From Plecoglossus altivelis (lineage: Eukaryota; Chordata; Actinopteri; Osmeriformes; Plecoglossidae), in contig BROE01000020.1 of NCBI GenBank assembly GCA_036571765.1, forward strand, positions 4,232,118 to 4,296,117: a stretch of 64,000 nucleotides of DNA, written 5' to 3'. Position 1 is the first letter of the stretch; each line of letters opens with the position of its first letter. Shown piece after piece: positions 45,924 through 59,428 of the stretch. A program made the translations under genes and the position numbers. The notes below the pieces were generated by a model. That model had not been told where the DNA came from and did no database searches. It saw only the letters and a list, made by a program, of their open reading frames with translations.

Positions 45924-48900
45924 GCTGTCAGGTGAAAACGCAGAAATCGATGTACTTGAATGTTGACCTCACACGACTACGGATTTTCGCTAAAAACTGG
46001 AACGGACGACCCTGCTTGCACATGAATGCTTAATTTCTGTGGTCAAGGTAGCAGGCTCTAGGGTTAGCTGTGAACCAACCCTTCCAATAGCCTAATGTGC
46101 TATTCAACTGCGCTGTCCAACTATGGCTAAGCTAGCTATCCTCGTGGTAGCTAGGCCAAGGTCCCTACACTATAGCAATATAATTGAGTTGAAACTAAAA
46201 CAAACCGTCAGAAACGTTTCGTTGGCTTTCCTCTGTTAAAAGGTTTAATTACTAGCTCCCGAAAATTGCATGAGGCAGAAGCCTTTCAGTAGAAATACGA
46301 TGTCGCAAGATGCATTTCTTGCTAAACGTAGCCTTTTAGCTTTAGCTGGCTAGCAAGACGTGAGCTAGTAGGCGCCGCTCACGCAGATAGCTAAAATACA
46401 TACATTAAACTGAAATTACTAAAACGGCGCTAATGCCGACAATACTCGTTAAATATTTACAACGTGCCTAAATCAGTCAATCGACGCGTAGCAAAAGCAC
46501 TCCTTGAAAACGCCAGTGAGACGACACCGTGCGTGGCGTGTGGTACGTGTGAGTTGCTGGAGATGTACAGGACTTAAGTGTTGCACCAAGTCACAAAGAC
46601 TACAGAGGGCGTCAAAGGCCATACGTTCTAGACATAAATCAGTGATGTTCTAATTTGACTGTCCAACACTGCTCGGACTCCACAAATCTTTGATGTTGCC
46701 CACTAGGTCAGTTAGCATTGAGGAACTAGGTCATTATATCCCTGGAATAATTAGAAACAGGTTTTGACTGTTTAATCCGCGCAATCTAAACCTAGTAGAA
46801 AGGACAGGTACTGAAAATCATATTACCGAACTGGTGATTTACGGATTTTTATGCAACACTGCTTTGATATGGCAATGAAAACAAAAATTACAGACTGACA
46901 TAGTTCCTTAGAAAAGGCTACTCTAATGTGATTGTTCGAGATCTTTATCAATCTATGTCAAACTTTTCTTTCGAAGTCATTACCTCCCATCCCATTTGCA
47001 CTTGTGGAACAAGGACTGGTTTCGCCTGTCAACCTGGTACCCGTCCAGCTAACCTGAACCGTTCATTGGGATATTGAAGTAGCCTAGCAGAGGACACAAA
47101 ATGGCCGTTCCCGAATACATGTCTGACAGAAGTTTTGGTGGAGGCAAATAAATCCCCATTAACAGAGCAGCTTGAACCAGGGCTTGTGCCAGGTTGGAGA
47201 GTGACCAAGCCACAGGACAAGGATCAACTCTCAGCACTGGCCAGAGCGACTCAAATGAACCCTAACACGCTAATATAAAACATGACAATGCATCAACAGA
47301 CAGTTTAAGACAGTTAATGTTTTAGTACGTATAGACTATATGCTGTAATGTTGAACGGGGTTTTCTAGAAACCTTTTAGCTATTTTGCTTGAGATAACGA
47401 TACGATGATAAACACTTTGTTTTCTTAACACCTTCCACCGATACATGAGTCAAAACATTGTTGAATGGAACGTAATTATTTATTGTTTAAGGAAACATCC
47501 TTCCCCGGTGAAACAGCCGGTGGCATCAAAGCACCGGTAGGGAGGAGGGGATAGGGCTCTGCATTTTGCAGGTACAATCAATGCAGCGATAAGTGAAGAT
47601 GTGATGAGACTGCAATGTAGCTGATGAGGGCTTGATGAACACATCAGGCGCTGGAGATTTTGAGAGGATACGTTATATTGCCTTCCTTTCTGGACAGAAA
47701 GCACACATTTCAAGATTAAAGCCTTCTCATTGGTTAGAGTAGACTAAATGAGCTCTAACGTTAACGCAAACATGAACCAGAAAAGCTTTCCTTTTGAATA
47801 GTGAATTAAAGAATGTCTGAAAATATTCTTAAATCGCAGCGTACAGCTCCATGGTATATCGTTTCTAATCTTACTCATCTTTATAGCCTTCATGTAATTT
47901 AGCTATAAAGCAACATGCATATATACAATTCAGTTGATTTTCATCTGAATTACACACCTTGTCTCATTTCAATCTCACTCTTTATTTATTTTGCCAAGCA
48001 TATTTTACCCAGAGCAAGTTAAGGGAGTTACATTTGGATTGTAAAAGGATTAATAGACTGAGATTCGGCACCTCTCTCCTCGCCTTTCCTTAATTTCTAA
48101 AGTTTTAGTGTGTTTAGTGTGTTATCACATATCCCTGACCTTCATGTAACCCCCCTTCCCCTAGTGCAGTCACTGACACACGCACGCACACACGCGGAGC
48201 CAAACTCTAGCTTCCTCCCTGTCACTGAGAAATACTACATGCTTACGTTTTGTGAAACCTGACTGCCTGTGTAAACAGATACGTTTTTAGCGTTGTTCAA
48301 TTAAACAATAAACAAAACAGGTTCAAAAAGGACTGTCATATGATGTAAGTCCATATGATTTAGACTCTATCCATTATAGACCATGCTCTTTTCGTAAAAC
48401 AGCCTAGGGGAGAAGTAAATGTGTCATGTTGTTTTAGTGTTCCTTTGGATCAAAGAGTGGGTTTTTGTATAGGCAGCGAATTGCTATCCGCCGCAGCATT
48501 ATCCTACTGCAGAATAGACACACCCCTCTCACATGCACGCTTTATTGCATAGGCTACAGTGTGGGGGAACACTATTTTAATTCAATTAAAGATTAAAGAC
48601 GGAAATTAACTTTAGTACTTTATCATACTATAGTGATTATGTTTTAGTTAGCGTGGCAACAATTTACCTCATTTAGACGCTGTACATCCGAAACCTATTA
48701 ATAAAAACGTGAGATAAACATATGGATTTCAACACAAAGGAAGACTTCAATCGTGGACAAACACCTTGTTACAGCATATAAAGCATGTATTGAACCGTCG
48801 TATTGTCATCAACACGTCGTACTAATATATCAATGAATCAGTACAGTACGTGAAACGATGTTTCTTTAAACCTCACGCGGTCAAAGTTGTTTACCTCTTC

Positions 48901-48950
48901 GTTACCTCTGACGTCATGACACACCCCTGTTTGGGGGAGGGGAAGTCTCT
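45924..48950. other. intergenic, no gene recognised
   Basis: AT-rich sequence. Open frames are short and carry no family motif, and I saw no clear repeat family. It separates the tRNA gene from the promoter-like segment near 49 kb. Confidence 0.6.
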
Positions 48951-49300
48951 TCACATACGTTACGAGCGTAGGATTTGACCAAGCAAAAATAGGCTTGGAT
49001 GAAATGTCACCAACCAAAGCACGGGAAACACGTTCTTTTCGCATTTGATTGGTTGTTGGAGGGGCTGGAGAAATACTCCCATTCTTTGGAGGTCCGGAGG
49101 CGGGACATAAAAAGTAATGGCCATCTATTTAGGGTCTGGTCAGGGAATATTTGTCGTCGGACTATCGTAAATCCTAATGTTTAGCGCCCCTAAATGCATG
49201 CCGTGATGTTGTAGCTCCGGAACATTCGTTTTCGTTAAGCGCGATCGTTTGATTTCAGTCGCCTTTGGTTCGAAAATGGTTAATACGTTGCCTTAACTTG
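48950..49300 (+). promoter_or_regulatory. candidate promoter segment
   Basis: Within about 120 bp there is a reverse CCAAT box (GATTGGTTG near 49046), a GC-box-like GGAGGCGGGAC near 49094, ATAAAAAG, and CTATTTAGG. CpG content rises around 49200-49260. Two well-formed splice donors follow (49557 and 49888). The orientation is inferred from those donors. I cannot name the gene it would serve. Confidence 0.3.
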
Positions 49301-49806
49301 ACACCGCAATTCAGGGTTAAGCAGGCTGCTAGCCACGCTAGCTACCAGGTCTCCAGCCAACATTTGGAACCTTCGAAAGGGCGTTTTTTGACGGTTCTGT
49401 TGAGTCCATCCCATGCGGAGTTTTCTTCTACGCAGTCTTTCCTGGTCTTGGCTACATTTACAACTCAAGATGGACGGCAAATACTTTGCAACATACTGAC
49501 GACGAATATTAAAGGATTTAGAGCAAGTTGGTCTTGATGGGAAAAGTTGTACTCAGGTATGAAAGTCGCATGCACAAAAGGAATGTGAAAGCTGAAACTT
49601 TACCTCTCATAACAAACGCAATGTTACGAATATTACAATGTACTTGCATTACATTTATCGTCAGAATAACCTGAATTTTGTTTCAAATGAAACTGACCCC
49701 CCCCCCTCCCCCTCCCTTCCTCAACAGAGGTTTTAAGGTGGAGACGGTTGTATGTTGCAGTAAAGCTAACTATGTTCGGTGCATGATGCATACATTTTGT
49801 TTACAG

Positions 49807-49887
49807 GATTAACAATTGGTACAATTGGTGTAGAAGAAAGGTGTGAAAGTCTTGCTCCCCAATCTACAGCCTATGCCAAATTTTCAG
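49807..49887 (+). other. possible untranslated or N-terminal exon of an unidentified gene
   Basis: Acceptor TTTTGTTTACAG and donor TTTTCAG|GTAAGA bound an 81-nt segment. One of its three frames is open. A possible preceding exon ends at 49556 (ACTCAG|GTATGA). No family match is recognised, so this is a splice-site-based suggestion only. Confidence 0.3.
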
Positions 49888-50753
49888 GTAAGATTCCTTA
49901 AACTTTCTCAACGCATAATAAACTTTTTATCATCTTTTATCATCATCTTTTACTTATTTAAATGTCAAATATATTTGTAAGATATCGTCCTTATAATGTC
50001 CTTATACTCAGTCAATAAGCGAAGTCTATGTTTTTCCAGATGATTCAAAATGATTCATTGCAATAGTTGGATTCTAATTGTTGATTGTGATTATTTATCT
50101 GTCATACGAATTGTCAATCCATGAGCCAACTGGTTTACACTCACTCGTTAAAAAGCATGCATTAATCGGGGGTTAATAATGGATGATGTGAGAACAATAT
50201 GCATTGATCCATGTATTAGAGTTTCTGTAATATGTTGCGACGTTATCGTCCTACAAGACCGTTGTTTATTTGAATATACCAATTTTCTTGATGTATAGCT
50301 GTGTAGTAGTCGTGTTATGTCAATGTTACATACAACAACTACAATGTTCAATTCAAGAAAGTGTAATTCAAAAGAAAGCAATTGTTAGTTTTGATGCGCC
50401 TGTATTGAATAACCTTCCCTGTCAGATATAGAGTGTATCTGTATGTCACAATCTATGCAATAGTCTGCTATCATCAGACACATTACAAGTTGATGATGAA
50501 ATACAGAAGGAGAGAAAGTACATAGTGCTCCTCCTTTTCAACTGATTTACTTACAGGCAACAGTTCAGTAAAGCACTCTTGTTGTGGAACGTGCAGTTCT
50601 GATTTGCCTGTGTAATAAGATTATCTGAAAGCCAGACACATTAGCGCTCTCTTTGACACAAACCTCTCTTCTCTCTCTCTCGTCTGGGCTCTCTCTCTCT
50701 TGCTCTCTCTCTCATCTCTCTCTCTATCTCTATCACTCGGACTCACTCACTCC

Positions 50754-50818
50754 ACTCACTCACTCACTCACTCACTCACTCACTCACTCACTCACTCTCA
50801 CACACACACACACACACC
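50754..50818. repeat. (CACT)n-(CA)n microsatellite
   Basis: About eleven CACT units followed by about ten CA units. Confidence 0.95.
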
Positions 50819-51098
50819 AGTCAATCACAAACTTACCCGCCATGGCCCGGCACAGGAGACGGGGGAAAACGGAGGGCTGCCTTTTCTGTTATGTTTTGTA
50901 GGTCAGAAGAACCAATGTAGGTTTCCTAACCGGCCTTGTGATAGAAAATGGGTAGACTCTCCAGCTCTCACTGGGACTAGTTCTAAAACATCCAAAGTTT
51001 TGAATACTTTGTTTTGTTTCCCCCCCCAGCCTACAGGAGAACATTAGCTGCATTGCTTACACACCTAAACCCGTACAGAATCAGTAGATGGGGGGGGG

Positions 51099-51502
51099 NN
51101 NNNNNNNNNNNNNNNNNNNNNNNNNNNNNNNNNNNNNNNNNNNNNNNNNNNNNNNNNNNNNNNNNNNNNNNNNNNNNNNNNNNNNNNNNNNNNNNNNNNN
51201 NNNNNNNNNNNNNNNNNNNNNNNNNNNNNNNNNNNNNNNNNNNNNNNNNNNNNNNNNNNNNNNNNNNNNNNNNNNNNNNNNNNNNNNNNNNNNNNNNNNN
51301 NNNNNNNNNNNNNNNNNNNNNNNNNNNNNNNNNNNNNNNNNNNNNNNNNNNNNNNNNNNNNNNNNNNNNNNNNNNNNNNNNNNNNNNNNNNNNNNNNNNN
51401 NNNNNNNNNNNNNNNNNNNNNNNNNNNNNNNNNNNNNNNNNNNNNNNNNNNNNNNNNNNNNNNNNNNNNNNNNNNNNNNNNNNNNNNNNNNNNNNNNNNN
51501 NN
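51099..51502. other. assembly gap (404 N)
   Basis: A run of 404 N directly after a run of eight G at 51091-51098. Open frames that cross it are artefacts. Confidence 0.99.
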
Positions 51503-54086
51503 CAGTGCCAGGCACTGGGAGAGTGGGTTAGCATGTTGATTTTAGGGCCCTTCGCTTTCACATTACAAGAGACCTGGACACCGCCAAGGGTTTTCTGTCA
51601 AGCCTGATACTATTGGTGCCTTTTCATTTGGCCTTCACAAAAGTCCCAAGACTGTTCTCCAAGTCTTTTCGACAACCCCTATTCAGTTGAATCTATGTAT
51701 TCGCCACAAACGTAGGCCAGCATTTTGAAGGGATCTCCACGAGTCCCTTCCTACACAGCGTTTCCCCTGGCCGTTCTCCCAACAATAATAGGCTGTTTGT
51801 AAAGGTAGATCTTTGCTATAGCTCACGGAATGGTTCAGCATCCTTTCATGGAACAAGTATAGCCAGTCACGAAACAGTATAGCCCCGTGACTCTGGTAAT
51901 TGGTTGCTTCCCCTCACATGTAGGGCGAGCTGTAGATCGGGCAGAGAGACGACTGCGTCTAACCAGGCAGGCAGGCAGGCTCCTCTCCTCTCCTGCCCGT
52001 GTTTGCCGAGGCGACGTGTGCAGCGCCCGCCACACGTGTTTACTTGTTGTGGAGGCTAATGAAGCGCAACGTTAGCTCTATCGGAGTGGGCTTGACTTGT
52101 ACGTCCTGTGGGTTGATAGTGCTCGGGCTAAACACGTCACGGGTAATGTTTGTTGACCGTGTGCGTGTGTTTGAAGAGATGTGGTCATGTAGAACGAAGT
52201 CTTCTTGGAAGAATCGTCTTCTCAGTTGAGAGGGACATCAGCCAGCTTAGTATATTTGGGACAATTTGAAGTGTTCAGAAAATGGTGGTAGCCACAGGAA
52301 AAAGTCATTTAGATGTAATTAGTATTCAAATAACACAAATGTAGTATGTTATTAAATTTGACTATAACGTTTTATTGATTGGGTTCATAGTTGACTTTCG
52401 AATGTTGTACCCATACAAAAAGAGGCTAGTTCTAGTGTAGGTATTATGCAACTATGAGCTGAGGGGTTTTACACCCCGTGTCTGTTGTCTGTCCGGTCCA
52501 GTCGGAGCTGGTTTGCTCAGTTTGCGTGTGTGTGTGTGTGTGTGCATGAGTGCCCCTGTGTCCGTCGGTGTGGTGTGTTTGCGCGCGTTTGCGTGTGTGT
52601 CCAAACGCACTCAATCTTCGTTGAAGTCTGCAGAGACAGGACTGCCTGTGTGTGCGCGTGTTCGTACGCGTGCTCGTGTGCTAGCAGGGCCTTTCCCTGC
52701 CTCGTCTCTCTTTCCCTCCTCTCCGGAGTCCAGCGAGGGGCCCAGCGTAAGGGGGTAGCACTGCCGTTGTTGCCTCTTTCTCGCACTCCTCGCGGAGGCA
52801 GGGGCCTGGACAGGGTAGGGGGAGTGTCGAAGAGACCATAGGCTCGGCCACGGGACATGCCTCCCCCCCCCCCCATCTACACACACATACACACACACAC
52901 CCCAGTTAAGACCATCCTGTGTGGGGCATAGGTCACCTCGTCATGTGCTGCTGCTGGAACTAGCATGCTCCCTGAGTGTGAATGTAGAAAAGAGCGCGAT
53001 GGATGAGGAGTGGACAGGATTGGACTAGCCTGCGCACAACGCCTGTAAGCTGTATTCATATCTGCTTTGGTGTTCAGTGTTTTTCCTCACACTTGTCTTT
53101 TTCAGTTTTATTTCGTAGTATTTCATGTTTGCATTTTCAGCCCTAGGTGGTCACTTAAGGGTTTCAGTCGGCACTTTCTTCATCTTGGGCCTAACTTCCC
53201 CTTTTTGTACTCGCCAACTCTCCCGCCTGCCCTCCCCCCTTTTTCCTCGCCTCGTAAACTAGCTTGTCTCTCCTTGCCTTACTTCTTTCGCCCTTTCGTT
53301 CTCTGTCAGCCATTGTGTGCGTCCTTGTCTTGAAATGTTGTGAATTTCCAGCCCAGTGTATTTCCATTAGCCCAGTTCTTGCTACAACCCAGGTCATTTC
53401 AGGTCTGATTTGTTTTATGTCTCTTCTGTACTCGTAGTGACCCAGCCAGAGGTATGCAGTAAAACACCTCGCCTTGTGTTTTCTCCTCCTCCTCCTCCTC
53501 CTCCTTACTCTTTCTTTCTCTCCTATCCACCCCCCACCCCACCCCGCCTGCCCTCCTTTCCCCCCATCCCTTTTCTGGAAAATATTGGCAGCGGGGAGCG
53601 GTTTCAGGGATGGCGTCATGTGACGTGAGAACGGGGGATGCTCATTGGGCTGTCTGAGAAGGCCCCATCCCTGGCGTTCAGGCGGCGTCCTCCTGTTTTT
53701 GTGTGTGTGTGTGTGTTTTTTTTCCGGAGTCGTTATAGGTCTGGATGTAATTCGGGCTCTTGTGTGTTGGGATGTGGTCTGTAGGCTCATTGCTGGCATT
53801 CTTGAGACGTGATGCTGGAGATGCCCCCCTCCCTCCCCCTCCTCCCACCCTTTGTGTTCCCTTCCTGCGTGTCTGCGAGCAGTTAAAGTAAATGATCATA
53901 CTTGAAGTCCCGCCTTTTATTCTTTCTTGCTTCTCCTCCCCCATCTTTAACAGCCATCGCTCTTTACCTATGTGCTGGCTAGCAGCGTCAGGTTTACAGA
54001 GTGCCCAATTCGTTTTAAGGCTGTCTTTAGGACAACATTTGGGGAAGTTCTAACCATGGGTGCAGACCTACATTCTAGGGTTAGGC

Positions 54087-54142
54087 TACTTTTTAGTCAT
54101 TTAGGAGATGCTTTCATCCAAGTAAACTTACAAATAATGCGT
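54087..54142. repeat. remnant of a common fish interspersed repeat
   Basis: TTTAGTCATTTAGGAGATGC and TTTCATCCAAGTAAACTTACA resemble a tail motif that I know as widespread in teleost genomes (ATTTAGCAGACGCT then TTATCCAGAGCGACTTACA). The identification is from memory of that motif, and the family is not assigned. Confidence 0.45.
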
Positions 54143-57100
54143 TGCAGCAGAAGATCAAGTATCAGCAGTGAATCGTTCTAACAGTATCTTGTCAAGGAAT
54201 GATGTGTATTTACTAGGTACAGTGCAAAGTGACCACAACTCCGCTACCAGGCACAGTGAACAACGAGAATATTTCAACTGCAGCACAACCTTTCCTTTTA
54301 TTAAAAGGCTGCTGAATTGCAAAAAGCACAAATTAAGATCTAACCTTTACTAGGCAAACAGTTTGCAGATCGGGCATACACGCAGCTATCAGAGGAATAT
54401 AATGGAAGGCCCATCCTAGAGTCTGTTTGACTTTTTACAACTTTAGTTTGATTAGAATTTCTTGTAGCTCAGCAAATTGGCCATGAACAGGGCATGTACA
54501 ACACCCTGGGACTGGCACATTGATTTCACGCCAAACCTCATCAGATATTTTGAGTCATTGGCATTCTACCACCTGAGATTGTCATGGAATCTTATCAGTG
54601 TTTTGAGCATTGAATAAATTGCGTCACCTTCCATACTGATAAAGCATGGAATATTAGACCTCGAACGCAATACACATGTCCATGCCTTTTATCCCCCACA
54701 ACGTTATTCGTCTATCTATAAGAGTATATTTTCGTCTTCCAAGATATTGACAACTTCTGTGTCTGGGGTTACAAAGTCGGTGATCAACCTAAAACTTGTT
54801 ACTTTACATTGGCTAGTGATTAGGAGTTTTATGATTATCGGGTCACGTAAGTGGGGTGTGATAGTCACGACGTGTGCCCGTTACAGTTAGGACATTGCGA
54901 ACCCATGTTGATTACTGCATGTCCTTTGGTCCAAAGCGGGAGCTTCACCTGCGGCTAAATAATGTAGGATGAATTCTAGTAGGAATTATTTAGCGACACT
55001 AAATAATTCAGGATCATAGTTAAGCTACACAAGTGTAGGTAGCACAAATATTTGTCTCAATATTTGCAGAGAGACAGCTGAAGGTTTGCCTCAAACGAAC
55101 ACAACACGCGCAGTGTTTCACGTGATGAGCATGTGCCAACTGCTTTCTAGCTCGGGGACAAAACGTAGCCTCAGTTGTGTATGTTTACAAGCGCGGATTC
55201 GCTCGTATCTATTTCTGTTCATTTAGTTTTAATTTTTTTTCAAGATTATTAAGAGAGCTCTTTTTCCATAAGCACCGGTCTCTATTGCCCAGCCGGGCTC
55301 CAGCTGCACACAGTCCTCTGCCTCGGTTAAGAGACATGTTATTTAAATAGTTTAAAAGCAATACACCATGAGAGGAATAGATTAGTCACACATGCACTGT
55401 CACATGCTAAGGTTTTTATTTTCTTTTATACCCTCGACTCGTTTGCTGACATCGGACTCTTTGTAAACAGAGTTGACATTATATATTTTGTAGATTTAAT
55501 GACAATTCTGAGTCCGGTTTAAATGTTGCACGTAATTGCCGCAGACCTTCTAACTTACTCATCCCTGCCTCAACTACAGTTTTAATTCCTTTATTATTTG
55601 CGGGCAGAACTCCTGCTCTCGAAGACATGATGGTTCTGCTGGCTTTCAACTGTTCTCTGATTCTTCATTATCCATTAGTGTCATTGATTGGGTAGCGATT
55701 GAATTTCACACACTCAAGAATCATTCAGTCCCTGATTAAAAGGCAAGACGGCAACCTGGCCCTACCTTACAACTGTTAAAAGACGTGTACTCCGGTTCGT
55801 TACAAGACAACGTTCTTTTGTCAATTTTCAGGCTAATCCTAATTAGGCAAAATTTGGGGTCTTTATGTTCTTAACCTCCCTGCCCCCAGCGATAGCCAAT
55901 CAGAAGCCTGTACCGGAGTCCTATTGTGTCATAGCCCTGACCTTTTGACCTGATGAGTCATAGTTGATGGTGGGTGGGGGACTGTCGCTCCCCCCATGTC
56001 CACGCTGCCTCTCGCAGGCCCCCCTCTGCCCTACATCGGGCTTCCGGTACAGTCAATCTACACAATGACCGGATTGGCCAGGGTGTGGAAAAAAAGGGGG
56101 GTCGCCTCCTTAACGCTCCATCAACATCACACATATCAGACACATTCTGTCGGAGGCACGCAGACACACATGACCACCGTCGCGCTCTGCTGTAAGAACA
56201 TGTGACACGCCTCCAGCTCGACTCTACTGACGACAGGGAAAGGGCCCCTTGAAAACCCATGTTGGTATTAGTAATTTCTAATGGAGAAATATATTGAGAT
56301 ATGTTCAATACGTTATCTGAATATATGCAACCGAGTTTCTTTTGATAGATCTTTCGAGGAACGGCTGTCAGGTTTAGCTGTCAGTTTATTTTTAAATTGT
56401 AGTTTTAACTGGTTGGCTGTAGGGAGTATTTTTAGCTGCTGTTTGAAAAATACAAAAACAGTTTGTCTTGACTGCTTCTCTTTGGGATACAGCTTTGCTC
56501 CTTTTGTCTGTCGTTTTCCCCCTTTCTTTCCCTATTTTCTCTCTCTCTCTCTTTCTCTCTTTCTCTCTCTCTCTGGTGTCCCTCCAGCTCTCATATCCGC
56601 AGCAGGCACACTGGGGCTTTGTGACGCTCCGAATGTCGCCGCTCCGTCTCTTTCCACATCTTGCTCTCCTGCATACTACCCGCTTCTATCTCTTCTTCCT
56701 CACTTCTGCCACCCCAGTATCATAATCACGTCTCTCTTGGTTTTCTTCGGCTCGTAACTTTTGCTTTGTCTTCAAATTCACTGTCTCGGTTTCTGCCTCC
56801 GTTTGTTGCCTTTTGATCTTTTTCTCCCTTTCTCTGACTTTGTTCCCTCGCTTTCTGATTCCTTCCTGCACAAGCCCCAGTCTCACTGTACCCAGAAGTC
56901 AGTACTTCTCCGTGGGCATGAACAGCCAGAAACGAATTGGAGGGCACTAGTGGAGGGCCCTGTCAAATTGTCTGCTGTGAAGTGTAATTGAAACACTAGA
57001 CGTTACCTGAAACACCTCTGTGTTCTTTACAAAAAAATATTTATGTTGCCATCGGACCGTTAGAGGTGTTGTTGTTTTTGCTCGGTATTTAAATGTGTTC

Positions 57101-57486
57101 CTGTCATAATGTGGTGCAGAACTGCATGTCTCGCTTTATTGACGCTTTGGTGTCAGGCTTTTAGCTAAGTAGCTTGGTGAACGATTTGCTAATAGAGATG
57201 ATCTTGCGCTCACAGCGGTCTCCTAATTGACTTTGAAGGATTGTTTTGGCTACTAAATAGCGTTTTCCCTCTATAACTATCAAAAGCCAGTTTGAAACTG
57301 TGTCTTGGAGTTTGGCCAAAAATCCCACAATGTCACACACAATGAGAGGTAAGAGAAACATTGTATTTGTAATGCCCTAGAATCTTAAGTAAAGGAAGAA
57401 TGTGTAGAAAACATGTTCAGAAGATTCCAGTCAATTATTATGCCCGAGTCCAGCTCAGAGCTCCTTTTTTATTTGAGCGCGCACCC

Positions 57487-57488
57487 AC

Positions 57489-57522
<34 letters not shown>
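57487..57522. repeat. (CA)n microsatellite
   Basis: An interrupted CA run near a short open frame, without coding support. Confidence 0.9.
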
Positions 57523-59428
57523 TCTACCGTGACCATGGTGATTGGTACATCCATGTTTGGTCTGAATAGAGAACAGCTTCAGGTAGTTATGTGCATTGGT
57601 GCTTAAGTAGCTTAAATGTCTAAGCTACTTTGTAGTAGTGTACTGTTGCTTTGTAGTTAATTATCTTGCCATTCTATTATTTCAACTAAATCAATACTCG
57701 CAACAAGCTGCTTGTTTGTAAATGAGCTCCTGGTTCACGTCCTTCTAAATCTACGGTGTAGTAGCCATGATGGGGGGTTTTTTTCAAACTAGTTAGTGTC
57801 AATGGTCCCTTTAATGAATTTGAAGTTCCCCCAGACAGCGGTGCAACAAAGGTCATTGATGCTGTTCTAGCAAAGCCACTACTTCAAGCAAGGCAAAACC
57901 ACACTCCAGAGTAGGCAAAGATGTTACATAATGTATCCATCTGCACTGTTAAACTGAGGTAAACTGTTGCTAAGAAACTTACAAATTCGGAGTTGCTACC
58001 GCCCCACTTCGCCCCACTTGCCTTTGGTGACTTCATCCAATTTGGCAGAGACAAAAGCGTGTCCTTCACACCGCTGTCTATTTTGCACAATGATTGTCAT
58101 CTGAGCACATAACTAATGTATCTTATCGTCCCATCAGGTGCCTTTACATTTCAGTTGAGGTTTTTGCTGTTGCCTGATTGCACAGCCAACTCTTATATCG
58201 ACCCGACCCAGAAGAGTCCCGGTTTTTGTTTGGCGGCTCAGAGCTCGATTGTGACTTTCCACGCTTGTCTTGTTTTCATCGTGGTAGTTCTTGCTTCCAA
58301 ACGTCCTTGTTTTGTTGTTCTCAAGAGCTCAATGCTTACAAATAAAGCTCTGCCCTGATGAACAACGAATCCATAAGTGTCCTGCCCTCCAGGAAATCTA
58401 ATGTGACTTATCCATGGTAAATGTGGAGCCTATAAACCTCCACTGCAGAGCCGCCAGTTTTTCATGTAAAGGCAGTACCACCTCAAGCCAGAAGTGGCCA
58501 CAGTTAGCAACATTGTTTTACCCAGAGGCAGGCCTCTAACTTCACTTTCAGCAGGCCCCTCGTGACTCAAACCACTGGGCTATGAAATAACAGATGTACA
58601 CATTACCACTCTCACCACGGTTGCAAAACGAGGTATATTCATAAAAGTTTGGTCATAGCTATGAAAAAGATTGATTCGATGCACTTTTCTTGCGTTTACC
58701 AAGAAATAACACAGCTGATGTTCAAACATGGTTTCAGCGTTTTGAGTTATGTCTGGGTAAACACAGAAATACGGCGTGGGGGGGGCATTTTAGACATGCA
58801 ATTTTTAAATTACAATTCGGTAATTATAGTTGGTCGTTGAGACAAGAGACTGGTCACCTACTCTTCGGGTACATTTATTTCAACCATCAGTATATTGTCA
58901 TCAGTCACTTTCATGGAAAATGTGCTTGGTGCCAATATTGACACACTTTATACATGATTCCAAGTTCCCTATTGGGCCTCCAACTGCAGCATCTTGGCCT
59001 AGATTCAGGTGCAGGTCCAGTACCACTTGTGCTACTTCTGTTCCTTTTAGCGATATTCATGAGACCAGAAAATATGACGTGGAATAATCGATCCTTGTTG
59101 TATTACCCCAAATTATTAACTCAACGTAAATGTTTTTTTCCATGCACATATCTTTATGATACTGTATTTACGTGCACATTGTTCAGTCATGTTGCCCTCA
59201 TTCCTATTATACTGTGGATGCACTGGAAGCGTTTTATCTCTGTAGACTTCAATCTGCATTATGTGTTTATCTCCATATCCCTGAACTGAGGATCGAAGTG
59301 CAAGACGCTTTTATTTAGTCGGTGGAATTTGTGCTTGCATTTGTTTAACATGGGGGTGGGGATATATAGGTTGAAATGTAAACACATTACGAGTCATTTA
59401 AGTTGATGTCTGGTGTTTTTTTGTAATT

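Larger units (their letters stand above)
49888..59428. other. long stretch without a recognised gene
   Basis: It contains an assembly gap (51099-51502), (CACT)n/(CA)n at 50754-50818, CT-rich blocks (53470-53530, 56530-56575), a (CA)n block at 57487-57522, and AT-rich unique sequence at 54.2-55.9 kb and 57-59.4 kb. It may be a long intron of a gene starting near 49 kb, or intergenic. No exon with family motifs was found. Confidence 0.5.

Noticed and set aside
45767..46033. An 88-codon plus-strand frame
   Set aside because: It crosses the tRNA-Gln gene on the opposite strand and has no family similarity.
51014..51607. Open frames of up to 197 codons on both strands
   Set aside because: They run through 404 N, so the length is an artefact of the gap.
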